DNA of 64,000 nt from Bicyclus anynana (GCF_947172395.1 NC_069104.1:8025355-8089354), one strand, 5' to 3'; counted from the first letter of the stretch, positions 33,378 through 45,879 are shown. The notes: generated from the sequence alone by a model not told the origin. Program-made: numbers and translations.

Positions 33378-33685
33378 TATCAGCCGATGGACGTCCACTG
33401 CAGGACATAGGCCTTTTGTAGGGACTTCCAAACATCACGATACTGAGCCACCTGCATTCAGCGAATCCCTGCGGCTTGCTTGATGTCGTCAGGCCACCTG
33501 GTGGGAGGTCGACACTGCGTTTACTAGTGTGGGGTCGCCATTCCAGCACTTTGAGACCCCAACGTCCATCAGTTCTTCGAACTATGTGACCCGCCCATTG
33601 CCACTTCAGCTTCGGAACTCGTTGAGCTATGTCGGTGACTTTGATTCTTCTGCGGATCTCCTTATTTCTGAAGCGGGTAGTACTA
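33378..33685 (-). mobile_element. RTE-type LINE C-terminal fragment
   Basis: The minus strand encodes pieces of the conserved end of an RTE-type reverse transcriptase (for example LEWRPHTSKRSVDLPPGG), with frameshifts. The plus strand at the left reads atcagccgatggacgtccac, a block repeated at 41715 and 43388. Confidence 0.7.
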
Positions 33686-33713
33686 AATATAATAACTGGG
33701 CTATAACAGAGAG

Positions 33714-33895
33714 CAGTGATAGCCCAGTGGATATGACCTCAGTCTCCGATTCCGGAGGTTATAGGTTCGAATACGGTCCAGGGCATGCACCTCCAACTTT
33801 TCAGATGTGTGCATTTTAAGAAATTAAATATCACGTGTCTTAAACGGTGAAGGAAAAGCATCGTGAGGAAACCTGCATACCGCAGATTTTTCCCT
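33714..33895 (+). repeat. SINE family B, 3'-truncated copy
   Basis: Head gatagcccagtggatatgac, B-box-like ggttcgaatac, ending near gaggaaacctgcatacc. It abuts the RTE fragment. Confidence 0.8.
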
Positions 33896-34011
33896 ATTAA
33901 GAGCTTACGCTGCGTGCGCAGCGTAAACGGTTAAAGTTTCGCAATAATCATGTATGACAGAATTGTTCCTCTTTATAAGTTCTAAATAAAAGTCCGCAAC
34001 AGTTCTGAAAT

Positions 34012-34052
34012 CCACGCGGACGAAGTCGCGGGCGTCCGTTAGTTTAAAAATA
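34012..34052 (+). mobile_element. Helitron-like 3' tail fragment
   Basis: cgcggacgaagtcgcgggcg followed by tccgttagt, the terminal block of the element group at 35111, 39807 and 62425. Confidence 0.5.
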
Positions 34053-34303
34053 TGATTCAAAAACTTTAAGCCTCCCAGAGACAAGTATTCTAAAGGCCAT
34101 GATGTAATAACCGCGAAAACCTTTGTCAAGCAGAGAAACTGGGACTCATTTTAATTTTAAAACATAGAATCCACTAGAAAAAAAAGCTTTTTACAAAATT
34201 GCGCAGACGTTAAAAAAATTAATGAAATGAATTTTCCGTTGTTCCGTCGCGGAATTCCTCTCCTACATACCGAGGGGTGCGTCACTGCTGTGAACTTTGA
34301 CTA

Positions 34304-34885
34304 TTTAGACTATGGACCAGTTTCGCACCCAAATTCACCAACAAAAACGTCTGTCGTTTTTTGAAGGGGACGAGGTAAACTCACACATAGAAAACATTTA
34401 ACACCATTAAATATATTCTGTGTCCATACATTACACACTACTATATATTTGAATCGCAAAACACACACGCGTAATTTTTACACAAACTAACCAACACATC
34501 GCTTAGACTATCCACAGATTAAATACATAAAATATTCGATTACTTGATCGATTTTTACTGTTCCGTCAAAAGAATCGATTCTTTTAAGAAATTGTTTTTA
34601 TCAAAAATTTGATAAAATTATGGTAGAAATACTTACAATGTAACGTTACTCCATCTTTTACTAAACTACAAGTTTTTGGCCGTTTTTTATGCTATTCAAT
34701 TACACAGCCCTGCATTTTTAGGGAGCTAAAGAGCTCCCTAAAAATGCACGACGAAAACGATTACAACACTGAAACATCGATTCTATAGGAACAGTTGTTA
34801 TAAACGCCTTAGATCATAGATTTTTGATCTTTGCCAGAGGGGTAACGGTTTACGAGGCAGGTCCTGTTATTTAAATGGTCTAAGG
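34304..34885. mobile_element. DNA-transposon-like repeat with a perfect internal hairpin
   Basis: A diverged match to 44748-45056: shared blocks include tcgcacccaaattcac, gaaacatcgattctata and tgcgaggcaggtc (cgaggcaggtc here). Inside, 34711-34727 (TGCATTTTTAGGGAGCT) and 34732-34748 form a perfect 17-bp stem with a four-base loop. Termini are poorly defined. Confidence 0.5.
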
Positions 34886-35110
34886 CTGTGAAGTATTAAA
34901 TTTGCGAGCCTCGTTCCGCAGTTTTTGCAACATCGGCCAACAAAGAGATTCTTTCTGAAATACCTCTTCGTTTAATCACATTCGGGGTTTAGTTCGAAAT
35001 TAAAACGCATGCTAACAAAATCGTTTTAACAATAATCAGTTCATCGGTTTGAAGGCGGCGCTATGCCAAATAGGCTCTTAAACGCCGCCTTCAATCGATC
35101 ATAATGATAT

Positions 35111-35312
35111 CTATAAACGCGAAAGTTTGTATGGATGTTCGTTTGGATGTTTGCTATTTAACGCCGCAACTACTAAACTGGTTTGGGTGCAATTTGGAAT
35201 GTAAATAGATTTTACTCTTACACCATTACTTTTCATCCCGGAAAATCCATGGTTCCCGAGGGATTTGTAAAAAACTTAATTCCACGTTGACGAAGTCGCG
35301 GGCGTCCGCTAG
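35111..35312 (+). mobile_element. Helitron-like non-autonomous element
   Basis: Begins near tctataaacgcgaaagtttg and ends gcgggcgtccgCTAG followed by T. It contains cccggaaaatccatggttcc. The CTAG-T end is the Helitron pattern. Confidence 0.65.
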
Positions 35313-35884
35313 TTATATGATCAAAACTTTAGTCGCACTTGCAATATTCAAAGTTGAAACAATAGGTTGCAAATCTATTTTAATAAACATTTCATAATCC
35401 TATATTACGCTTAAAAGCCTTGATATTATGACCCTATCTCATTGACGTTGTATCTGATTATGCGAGTTAATGGATCAAATGAAATCAAAAATCAACATGT
35501 AACGATGATTGGCTTTCACATCTGAAGAGATAAATAAAATATACCTATATTCAACAAAAACATACAGTTAATAATATGATTGAGCTTTTGTAATATGTAA
35601 AAGTGTATATTGAATTATGAAGACGGTTGAGACTTGAGTTTTGATATGATTTGCAAAAATCCATCGAGGGATCTTAATTATTACACCTAATTTAGTTCGT
35701 ACAACGCGATGTTACCAATAACTTAGCAATTTTTAATTTTAATAACTCAATAAGTTTGGTAGGTTAGTTATTTATTCCACAAAAGGTAATAAATACTAGA
35801 TATAATAATTTGGTACGCTGTTCAAGACAATAGACAAAGAGTTTTGTAAAATTTTTAACTTTAAACGTATTAATGTTACTCAAA

Positions 35885-37013
35885 AATTAAAGTTTAGCGA
35901 ATGGGCTACTGTAGGCATTTACAAAAGTAGAGACAAACTGTACGAGTTGTACGAGGAAAAACAGTATAATCAAACGCGAACATATTTAGAACATGTAAAA
36001 AACTATTCAAAAATTTTCAAACGTGTTTGTATTCTTGCAAAATCATTACACATCAAAGATAGAATAATAAAATCTGAAAACAAGGTACAAACAACCTGGA
36101 ACATAATTAATAAAGAATCAGGCAAAATTAGACCACGTGATATGAGTTTTGAATTAATTGTCAATGATAAAAAGATAAACACGCTGTGAAAGTACGCAAA
36201 ATAAACAAGTCTAGCTGTATCAACATCAGAAAAATAAGACAGTTTACTGATGTTGATACAGCTAGACTTGTTTATTTTGCGTACTTTCACAGCGTAATGT
36301 CTTACGGTATTTTGTTGTGGGGCAAGGCTGCTGATATACAATCTATATTTGTACTTCAAAAAAGAGCAATTCGAGCAATATATCAACTAAAATCACGCGA
36401 GTCCCTTCGTCAAAAGTTTAAAGAAATAGGCATTTTAACAGTAGCCTGTCAGTATATATATAACAGTATAGTTTATGTGAGACAAAATATTAATTTGTAC
36501 AAACGAAAAGGAGATCTGAACCCACGTCTTACTAGACACGGGCATAAGTTAGTTATTTCTGCATATCGTCTCCAAAGAGTTAAAAAATCTTTTGTGGGTT
36601 TGGGTGTACTCTTCTATAACAAGATCCCCAAGACTGTGATGGACTTGCCAATGCACAACTTTAAGCAATGTGTTAAAAAACATTTACTTAGTCGAGGTTA
36701 CTACACTATTGATGAGTTCCTTAACGACAAAGGTGCTTGGAGGCCATTGGATCAGCTTCCACCTTCACACAGGAAATAAAAGTATAAGAAATTGTAATTT
36801 AATTGTTATCAAATGTAAATTGTAATACTGTATGACTTTTTCAAAAGAGCAACTGTTGAGTTTCTTGCCGGTATCTTCTCAGCAGAACCTGCCTTCCGAA
36901 CCGGTGGTAGAATCTTTACAAATAGTCAACTGACGTGTCAAAAGTGCTTGTAAACTGAGCCTACTTGAAATAAATGAATTTTGAATTTTTTGAATTTTTT
37001 TTGAATTTGAATT
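35885..37013 (+). mobile_element. jockey-type LINE with the RT core replaced by a fold-back (family L2)
   Basis: 35885-36180 encodes the EN-RT linker of a jockey-like element (EWATVGIYKSRDKLYELYEE). 36186-36779 encodes the end of the same protein (VYFAYFHSVMSYGILLWGKA and a C-terminus ending near QLPPSHRK). The reverse-transcriptase core between them is missing. At the junction, 36182-36229 is the exact reverse complement of 36247-36294. The 3' UTR ends in a ttttgaatttt-type run near 37013. Confidence 0.8.
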
Positions 37014-37414
37014 AATATATGCGATATTACTAGTAAAAGATAAAGCCAAAACTTAAACTCTCCATCTCAATCATTGTCCAAATTACATTTCTTCATTAAC
37101 CGACTTCCAAAAAGGAGGAGGTTCTACTTTCGGCTGTACCTATAAATGTTTTTTTTATCTAGTTTCTGAGACGCATTATATAACCGAAACTATTACAGCA
37201 TGAAGGTTGATATCAAAATATTTTAGAAGATAAATGATATCGATATTGAGTGTCGTAATTTTATATTCGAAGTAAATAAATCATTCTAATAGGCACGTAG
37301 TTAGGAAAGAAATTGATTGCATGCTAGCAGTTGCATAGTGAATATTCATTACAAATGATATTGTATGTATAATATTTACTACATGATACTTTATTTAATG
37401 ACTTTGTACACCTC

Positions 37415-37655
37415 GGTACCTCCAACCACCTCCAACTTTTCAGTTGTATGCATTTTAAGAAATTATCACGTGTCTCAAACGGTGAAGGAAAACATCGTTA
37501 GGGAAACCTGCATACCTGAGAATTTTCTTAATTCTCTGCATGTGTGAAGTCTGCCAGTCCGCTTTGGGCCAGCGTGGTGGACTTTTGGCCTATCCCCTCT
37601 CATTCTGAGAGGAGACTCGAGCTCAGCAGTGAACCGAATATGGGTTGATCACGAT
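37415..37655 (+). repeat. SINE family B, 5'-truncated copy
   Basis: Begins at ctccaacttttcagttgtat and runs to the gagccgaatatgggttgatc-like 3' end (here gaaccgaatatgggttg). No head. Confidence 0.8.
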
Positions 37656-37789
37656 GACACCTCGGTACACGTTTGTTGAAGCAATTACGAGAAAACCAAA
37701 TAAAATACAAGAATTAGTTCACGAAATGCAGTTATTATGTTATTAGTTATTCACTGTGGATCAACTTAAATTGGGAAAATATAAGTAAC

Positions 37790-37982
37790 TAGCTGACGCC
37801 GGGCGGTTTCACCCGTGTTTCCCGTTTCCGTAGGAATACGGGGATAATATATAACCTATAACCATCCTCGATAAATGGGCTATGTAACACTGAAAGAATT
37901 TTTCAAATCGGATCAGTAGTTCCTGAGATTAGCGCGTTCAACCAAACAAACAAATTCTTCAGCTTTATAATATTAGTATGGA
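37790..37982 (-). mobile_element. Lep1/Helitron-like element
   Basis: On the minus strand it starts near TCCATACTAATATTATAAAG and ends GGCGTCAGCTAG, followed by T. Internal blocks match the other copies. Confidence 0.7.
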
Positions 37983-37989
37983 TATATTT

Positions 37990-38290
37990 TAACTCAAGAG
38001 AAGGCTCAAAGTCGGGAGATGGAGCGAGCTATGCTTGGAGCTTCTCTACGTGATCGAATCAGGAATTATTAGACTAAACTCACTGACATTGCTGACACTG
38101 CAGAGCACATAGTTCGAAGAGCCTATCGAAGAACCAACGAACTTAGGAGCTTCAATTTGCTGGAATGGCGACCCCGCACCGGGAAGCGCAGTGTTAATCA
38201 ACCTCGTACTACGAGTAGATAGACCGAGGACATCAAGACGGTTGTGTTTGCAAGTCAATGCAATAGGCTTATGCCCTGCAGTATGTTGTT
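37990..38290 (+). mobile_element. RTE-type LINE C-terminal fragment
   Basis: Plus-strand reading, with stops and frameshifts, gives SREMERAMLGASLRDRIR, AEHIVRR and LEWRPRTGKRSVNQPRT, the end of an RTE-type polyprotein. Confidence 0.7.
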
Positions 38291-39015
38291 GTCCATCGAC
38301 TGTTAATAATGTTGATGAATATATTGTAGATGACTTTCATCCGATTAAAAAAATATATTAAACACTCAATTTTTTAAGAACTAGCCTTGGAGAGATAGTA
38401 GGTTTCAAATAGACGCTCAGTCGTCCAAGTTTAAATATTATTTTTTAAATGTGGACGTGCGTTCAAATTCAAATTTAAGTAAATATAGTTTCAAAGTTTA
38501 CAGTCTTAAAATGTATTGTTCAAATGAAGAGTAATATATATTTAGTTTGTTTTTAAAACACTCAACAGTTAGCGAAGCTCAAGCACTCAAGATAGTTTAT
38601 ATTAACTGGTACTGTAATACAATAACATTATCTATATCAAGTGTTTAGAAATCATAATAAGACTCAACGTGGAAATACCTACTAGTTACGTTATAAAATT
38701 CTTAGTAGGTAATGTAACTGTTGTGTATTTCATTAACGTAAACATTCTTTAAAGACATTATGAAATTTAACTTTTTATTAAAATTTCCCAGCTGGCCTAT
38801 TCACTAATTCAGTCTTTATTATCAACCTATTAAAATAAAGATATCCACCAGTAAGCACCGCATGACATTTGTTACATAGAATCTCAATTTCGTATATGTC
38901 AACAAGGATACGTCAAAGATAGTGAATAAGCCTGCATATTCGCACAGGTAGTCATGGAGTAATTTTGACATATTACTAACATATGAACATTAATTCGTTC
39001 TCATGTTAAAAACTT
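38291..39015. other. AT-rich gap, nothing recognised
   Basis: No open frame, repeat copy or inverted repeat that I can support. Confidence 0.5.
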
Positions 39016-39023
39016 TATTAATA

Positions 39024-39240
39024 ACTGCGGACGCCCGCGACTTTCTCCGCGTGGAATTTAGTTTTTCACAAATCTCTTGGGAACCATGATCTTTTTCGGG
39101 ATAAAAAGTAGCCTATGTGTTAATCCAGACTATAATCTATGTCTACTTCAAATTTAAGGTTATTCCGTTCAGTAGCCGAGGCGTGAAAGAGTAACAAACA
39201 TTCATTCATACAAACTTTAGCGTTGATAATATTAGTAGGA
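39024..39240 (-). mobile_element. Helitron-like non-autonomous element
   Basis: Minus-strand copy of the group at 35111: 5' end TCCTACTAATATTATCAACG, internal ttttcgggataaaaagtag on the plus strand, and the gcggacgcccgcgactt 3' block. Confidence 0.65.
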
Positions 39241-39806
39241 TCTTATATTTAGTTGATCTTGAACTTCGTTTAGATTATTATTGTATCCGATTTCTTCCAA
39301 ATCCTACGCCAAAGTGGAGGTTTACTCGTAGCATATCTAAATTGTAACCAAATGTATAATAATCAATTTAACTGTAAGTAATGCTCATTAGTAAATATTT
39401 TATAGTACCAACTCGTACGTTATGGACTTCATTTTCAAACTTGTCAGCCTTGATAGCGATTGGTATTTGCAGGTGCAACTAGGTCGTAACCTCCTTTAAC
39501 TTTTATGTTACGACTTAGTGCATTGAGATTTGAGATATAAGTACTCGTAATATATGAGAGCTTTTCAGTTCCCACGTTTGTTGTCTAGGACATCCCTACG
39601 ATCAATTGGTATTTATTCGATAGCAAATGGATGCGGAAAGGTTGTCAATTAGAAAACCTTTGCATAATGATACCTAAATATCTATATCTGTACTTATAAT
39701 AAAACTGGTCAAATTCTATACAATTATTCGCAATTTGAGATTTTACTTATACCATTTGTAACAACAAACATTAGCGTAGCATAACGGACGACAGCGCCAT
39801 CTAGAA

Positions 39807-40281
39807 TCTATACTTATAATACTACAATCTGTACATTTTTTACATTCTGTACATTGAAGATATTATGAAAAATTTTGTTGGGGGGCATTATATAATTGAT
39901 ATTGAAGCTAAAAATATATTTTTTCGATTTTTATCTCACTGTCCGTGTTTTTTTTTTGTTATTCGGGCATCACGCTGAAACTACTAAATGAATTCAAAAG
40001 AAACTTGGCACGGTTTAAGACCATAATACGGAGAGGAGTATAAGATACTTTTTATTGCCAAAATAAAATAAGAAGGGGGTGAAATAGGGGTTGAAAGTTT
40101 GTATGGAAAGTCCTTCATTTTTAGAGTCACAGTTTTAAAAATTTGTTCATAAATCATAAAAAAAAACACAAAATATATAAATGTAATTTAATTTTTTTTT
40201 AATTTAACCTCTAAAGTGGTGAAATAGGGCTTGAAAGTTTACATTGATTTCTACGCAGACGAAGTCGCGGGCGTCCGCTAG
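39807..40281 (+). mobile_element. Helitron-like non-autonomous element, 475 bp, complete ends
   Basis: Starts TCTATACTTATAAT and ends GCGTCCGCTAG; the bases outside are A (39806) and T (40282), as expected for insertion between A and T without duplication. It contains ctgaaactactaaatgaatt and two ggtgaaatagggnttgaaag-like blocks. No Rep/helicase coding. Confidence 0.75.
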
Positions 40282-40882
40282 TATATAATATAATATAAAA
40301 ATATATACCAACTTATATAATCTACAAATGTCTAATATAAAAGTCTGAAAAGAAGAAATGTAAAAAAGTAGGAAAATCATAACAGATACTTTTCTTCTTC
40401 TTATTTTTATTAAAATCTTTTGTTGACATCTAAAAAAAATAAAAAAAGAAAGATATTTTGTTTAATTGTGTAATGAAGTATAATAATTAAACAATAACCA
40501 ATTAAATATCCATTTTCAATACAACCAAGTATTTGTAAGTGTCATAGGCTTTATAATATCTCCGTATTCTCACCGCGGGGCGTTAGCTAGTAATAATATA
40601 AATAGGCTATTATTTTAAGCCCAGACAGAAGATATTAATATAATAGGCTATTTATATCTAACCATAAACCACTAATTCAACCTTCGCATGTTAAACGTAC
40701 GAATGTAATCGTTTGATATGCATCGATACGGCTTCCATCGTCCAGTTACTGGGCGAGCTAAAATAAGCCAGACTGAATAAAAAATTAGCAGCACTTCAGT
40801 ATTATTCGGGCTACAGGATATCGATTAATTAAATCGGTTAAGCCCGTGCTTGAGGGTTAAAATCAACTCTTTCCAAATGTAC

Positions 40883-41580
40883 AAAAGTCAAAGTCAAAGT
40901 CAAAATTCATTTATTTCAATTAGGCTTAGTTTACAAGCACTTTTGAAAGGTCAAGATTATGTCATAATTTAATTTAATTTAATGGTGGTAATAATAGTCG
41001 AAAACTTAAAGTTACGAGGGTTGCAAACGTGCCTTGGTCCGAGAAGAGCCCACAACAATCTCAGCCAAGGTTTTTTATTTTTTGTTTACCACCATTTTAC
41101 AAACTTATTAAAAACTAAGCACACAGTCGTATAATACAGTTTAACGCCAAGCTTTTTTATCATTAATATAATCATTAACACTATAATAAGCCTTTCCCAA
41201 AAGCTTGCGTTTAATAAACACTTTGAACTTTTTGAGAGACATTCCAGTAGCTTCATGTGGTAGTTTATTATAAAAACGTATGCCTTAAAAGAATTACTAA
41301 ATTTTTATTTCTGACATTAATGTTATTGCAATCACACCTTCTTTTTTAAATTGCCTATGTTTTTATATACATATACTAAATTTTCATATATATATTGACT
41401 ATGCACAGTCATAACTTTAAGTTCTTTAAATTCTTCTCTTAACGACTCTCTAGGGCCCATTTTATATATCGCACAAACAGCTCTCTTCTGCAGAACAAAT
41501 ATACTATGAATATCAGCAGCATTACCCCATAGTAAAATACCATATGACATAATGCTGTGAAAGTAGCTAAAGTATACTAG
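40883..41580 (-). mobile_element. jockey-type LINE 3' portion (family L2)
   Basis: Minus strand. The 3' tail reads gtcaaagtcaaagtcaaaat at the left edge. 41332-41550 encodes MSYGILLWGNAADIHSIFVL and on to a premature stop, homologous to the C-terminal part at 36297. 5'-truncated. Confidence 0.75.
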
Positions 41581-41612
41581 CAGTAATTATAAAAATAAAA
41601 AATATTTTATTT

Positions 41613-41690
41613 CGACGGTCTCAATGGCGCAGTGGTATGCGCTGTGGATTTACAAGACGGACGTTAATACATGTCTGGCTGGTGGGAAAG
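41613..41690 (+). repeat. SINE family A head, truncated
   Basis: gacggtctcaatggcgcagt onward through the A-box-like region, then a jump to gtctggctggtgggaaag. The B box is lost. An RTE scrap (atcagccgatggacattcac) follows at 41718. Confidence 0.7.
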
Positions 41691-41959
41691 AATCAAAAAT
41701 ACCTACTATAATAATTATTATCAGCCGATGGACATTCACTGGTGGACATACTCGTAGAACTGTAGTACATTCCAAGCACCACGGTCTTGAGTCTACAGAC
41801 AGAATATATGTAGATAATAAATAAAACATTCACAGACCATAAACCAGAACATATATTTTCATTGTATAACATGTTATACGAGTAATACCAACTGTGAATG
41901 GTTGATTCAAAGCCGATTTTATGGTATTCTAATAGGCGATGTAAGCGGTCCGGTCCCGC

Positions 41960-42612
41960 ACCGGTACAGCCCTTGTAGCCAAGTGGCATATCGATTCTCT
42001 TTCTACGATCGCAAACGTTTCGAAAACTAGAATAAAAAATAAAGTTCAAAAACTAACCCGACTACGTAAAAAGGGGTCTAAAAAGAACGAAACGAGTAAA
42101 TATTTCATTTTTTATTTAATACTTTTCCGTTTCCCGATTGAGTCTAGCCTTGCAATATCTACTAGTACCTACGAGTACCTAAATGTATATTTTGACTTAA
42201 ACAATTTGTAATGTACTCGTCAAGACCTTTCGTTTGATACCAAACGCATAGTGATTATCTCGGTTTAATTTTTTCAAGGTTAGAATATGAGGTTTAAATT
42301 CCGTCATATATTTTTTTTTTATAAAATTTATATGGCCTATATCTCAATTTGATTTATTACAAATCTTTTGACACCTCATTTATTAAAATCGGTTCAGTAG
42401 TTTAGGCGCTACGGTGGAACAAAAATATATACATACATAGACTGCCAAAATCATTACCCTTCCTTTTGGCTTCGCCGTAGTCGGGTAAAAATGGGAATGA
42501 CATTTGCTATCGACAGGTCACGTGATCAAGACCTGTTATTTCCATACATTTTTCTAGTTTTCGAAGCGTTTGCGATTGTAGAAAGAGAATCGACGTGCCA
42601 CTTGGCTAAGGG
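41960..42612. mobile_element. TIR element interrupted by a second TIR element
   Basis: The outer arms are about 58 bp: 41971-42030 (starts agccaagtggcat, contains cgattctctttctac) pairs with 42550-42608 (ctagttttcgaagcgtttgc to ccacttggct). Part of the right half (tgggaatgacatttgctatc onward) is also found inside the element at 57807-58307. A nested element occupies 42057-42485. Confidence 0.7.
42057..42485. mobile_element. nested MITE, 429 bp, TAA target duplication
   Basis: Ends CCCGACTACG and CGTAGTCGGG are perfect 10-bp inverted repeats. TAA is present at 42054-42056 and 42486-42488. A TWA duplication suggests PIF/Harbinger. The interior is non-coding. Confidence 0.7.
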
Positions 42613-43387
42613 GCAGGGCCGGTCCAACGCATTCTTGCGGAGGTGAACAACCGGCGAGCGCGGCTTCGTCCTTGATACTTGCTCCTTTCTACAGACTCCG
42701 GGAGTTTGGAGCGTTTATCTCGGCGCGAGATGTTGCATCGTGTTTCTAACGCATATAATTATGTCTAAGTTCTAACATGTATACTTAGCCCTTTTAACAT
42801 AAAAAGGAAACCGACTTTAAGGACGTATTTCAGGTATTTTAACACAAAATTACTTAACCGATTTTATTGAAAATGAAATGGAACCAATCTAGAACTATAC
42901 TCTTTCAAACTAAAGATTTTATTGTATAGACAGAGAAAAGAATTGAGAACCTCCTCCTTTTTTGACGTCGGTTAAAAAGTGTAGCGATAGGCTGCGAAAT
43001 TCTATTTTCGTTTATTATATATACTAACTATACTATACTATAGTATACTAACTGATAAGTAACTGAATAGTTAAGTAGACTAGTAGTAGTAGATAGGGTT
43101 ATTAAGATTTATTATTCTCAGAAAGTTAAATTTCCCAAAAGTCCAATATTGACTTAAAAATGACCAAGTTTCATACAGGCCAATCGTAATAAAACTTAGG
43201 ATGAGATTCTAGAGATTCGCTACTCATATTAAATGTTCTAGAAATAAAGTAAAAAATACACCGATAAATTATTATTTTTAACTTTTTTGGCTTACAGTTG
43301 AATATGTTTTATTTAGTTTATAAAACGTATTCAACTAAAATTACATCATATTTGTTAGATTGCCTATAATATTGTAATAATAATCAT

Positions 43388-43498
43388 CATCATATCAGCC
43401 GATGGACGTCCACTGCAGGACATAGGCCTTTTGTAGGGACTTCCAAACATGACTATCCTGAGCCCTGCATCCAGCGAATACCTGCGACTCGCTTGATG
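43388..43498 (-). mobile_element. RTE-type LINE 3' scrap
   Basis: atcagccgatggacgtccac, gacataggccttttgtaggg and the following bases match 33380-33480, followed by a gap. Confidence 0.65.
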
Positions 43499-43499
43499 A

Positions 43500-44745
43500 T
43501 GATATTAAACATACCTACATACCTACATTTTGTACGTCCACGATAATGTCAGAAAGTGAGAGGTGCTGAACGGATTTACACGCTACGAAAAATCATATAA
43601 GAATATTTAATCCTATACCAATAAAATAGACTAGGTACATTTCAGTTCATGCATAATTATAATTATGATTTTCTCGCTGTACCTCCACGCATTATTGTAC
43701 TTAGGTACATAAATAGGTACGTACTTTAAACACGAAGTACCATTATGATATCATTGTACGTATTTACTACTACGTAGGGAAACATATCAAGGTCAAACTG
43801 GTTTTGTACATTACCGAGTAACGCCTATTTAATGGCGTCATTTACTTTTGTCACTATAATCTTATTATGTGCATTAAACTTTGTTGATTTACGTACAGTT
43901 TTGTCTGTTTATTTCATCAGTCATTTTATATTAAAAGGAAGACGGAGGTAAGCGACTATATCGGAACTATCTCCGCAGGGTTTTTCGATCTGGCACTAGA
44001 CTTGTGAAACATAGGGAAGGAAAAAGACCAAAGAGTATCCAATCACGGGGTAGATCCAACACGATAGTCATTCATCAGTCAGTCAGTCAGTCACCATGTA
44101 TCTATGATGGAAGGCGTTGATCACCACTAATACAGTTGTAGCTTTTGTGGGATCCCTATAAACCCTTTTATCCCTTTAAGCTACTCAAAATAAAAACTTT
44201 TTAATCTAATATTTTTAGTTTTTTTTTTAAATAATATTTTTAGTTGTAGTAGGTACTTATACAGCGCCCGTACCTTTTACAATACCGTTGAAATGTCAAA
44301 GAAAATAGAAAGCATTGACTATCGGAAGATTACTCATCAGCCTCACCACCTCAATCATGAAGCTACGATTGAAGATAATTGAATTTATTGCATAATATTA
44401 TACACATAGAAATAAAAGAATACGATTCATTTAAGGAAAATTTCTCTTAAACGTATTGGGTTTAAGTATACTGTGAGACGGGAATTCGCAATATTATAAA
44501 GACAATATACGAGTACATATATAACCCAAATAATAGACAAAAAAGTAATAAAATAAACAATAAAGGTAATAATTTTAATGATATAATACTATAATCGACG
44601 ACAGCGAAGACCACAAGAAAATGCAACAAAAATTCTTCTTCCAATTAGAACATAATAGACACGCCACCAAATATAATTATTATAGCAACGAAAGTACTAC
44701 TCGTAAAAGCCTATTCATGAATATATCTGATAATAAACTATCTTG
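43500..44745. other. AT-rich gap with a (TCAG)n run
   Basis: No gene is seen. A short TCAG repeat lies at 44075-44093. Open frames near 44462-44644 are low-complexity hydrophobic and not supported. Confidence 0.5.
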
Positions 44746-44747
44746 TC

Positions 44748-45056
44748 CTCAGACTAAATACATAAGGACTAGTATCGCACCCAAATTCACGAACAAAATT
44801 TTCTGCCATTTTCTAAGGAAAACGAGCTTAGATTTCACACATATCTTATACTAAACTAGCAGTTTTTGTTCGTTTTTTACACCGTTTAACTACACAAAAA
44901 GGTATTTTTACGGAGGTTTTTAACCGACGGACACGATTGTAAACTATGAAACATCGATTCTATATAGACAGTGTTTATAATCGCATAAGATCGTTGATCA
45001 TATACTTTGACAGAAAAATAATGTCTTGCGAGGCAGGTCTTTGTCTAATTAGTCTG
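44748..45056. mobile_element. DNA-transposon-like repeat, shorter copy
   Basis: Ends ctcagactaaa and ttagtctgag are short inverted repeats. Internal blocks match 34304-34885. No coding. Confidence 0.45.
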
Positions 45057-45473
45057 AGATCTTCTCCTAAAGTTTAGTTATAGTAATACAAAACATCTGT
45101 TTCGTAGCATACAATAATAGAAAACCTTATTTAACAAATATATTACGACTATTCTATAAACTAAATTGGATGGTAAAGCCGAGTGATTCCACGCGAAGAT
45201 AAAGTTCGGTAAAAGTTCGAAGATCAAAAGAGGGACTCTTTAACTTTCATCACAATTTATTTACTCTTGTTCGAGCTATCAGCCGCTCGAAGTAGGTCAC
45301 TGTAAATTGATAAAGATTCTTCGAGTCAACGATATTTTACTAATTTGTTTAGTTGTTTCGTAATACATTAATTTTTTTCTGTAGACATTTCCTACTAAGT
45401 ATTTCGTGTTTTTGTTAATTACTTAGTATTATTTTTTCCAAATATATGCCTATCTATGTTGGTACAATTAATA

Positions 45474-45668
45474 ACTAATATTATAAAGCTGAAGAGTTTG
45501 TTTGTTTGTGTGATTGAACGCGCTAATTTCCTTAACTACTGGTCCGATTTGAAAAATTATTTCAGTGTTAGATAGTCCATTTATCAAGGAAGGCTATAGG
45601 CTATATTATATCCCCGTATATCTGCGGGAATGGGAACCACGTGGGTGAAACCACGCGGCGTCAGCTAG
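45474..45668 (+). mobile_element. Lep1/Helitron-like element
   Basis: Begins near aactaatattataaagctg and ends ggcgtcagCTAG followed by T. Internal blocks tttgtttgtttgtgtgattg and ctataggctatattatatcc match the other copies. Confidence 0.7.
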
Positions 45669-45879
45669 TAGAAAGTATATTCTGCTATTGTCTAATTAAC
45701 ATTTACTAATAATAAATCGGTGCTCAAGTATACATGCGTTGAGGTATTTATTGAGGTCGATATGACTCGATAAATACCTCAGTAAAATGCGGAAAACAGA
45801 AAAATAAATATATTATTATTTAAACAATCAGATCCTGTACCTACTCATACATTTATGTCTTTTAAATATGTTTTAATGA

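Noticed and set aside
36003..36386. 127-codon minus-strand open frame
   Set aside because: It arises because the LINE fold-back places an antisense copy of coding sequence next to the sense copy.
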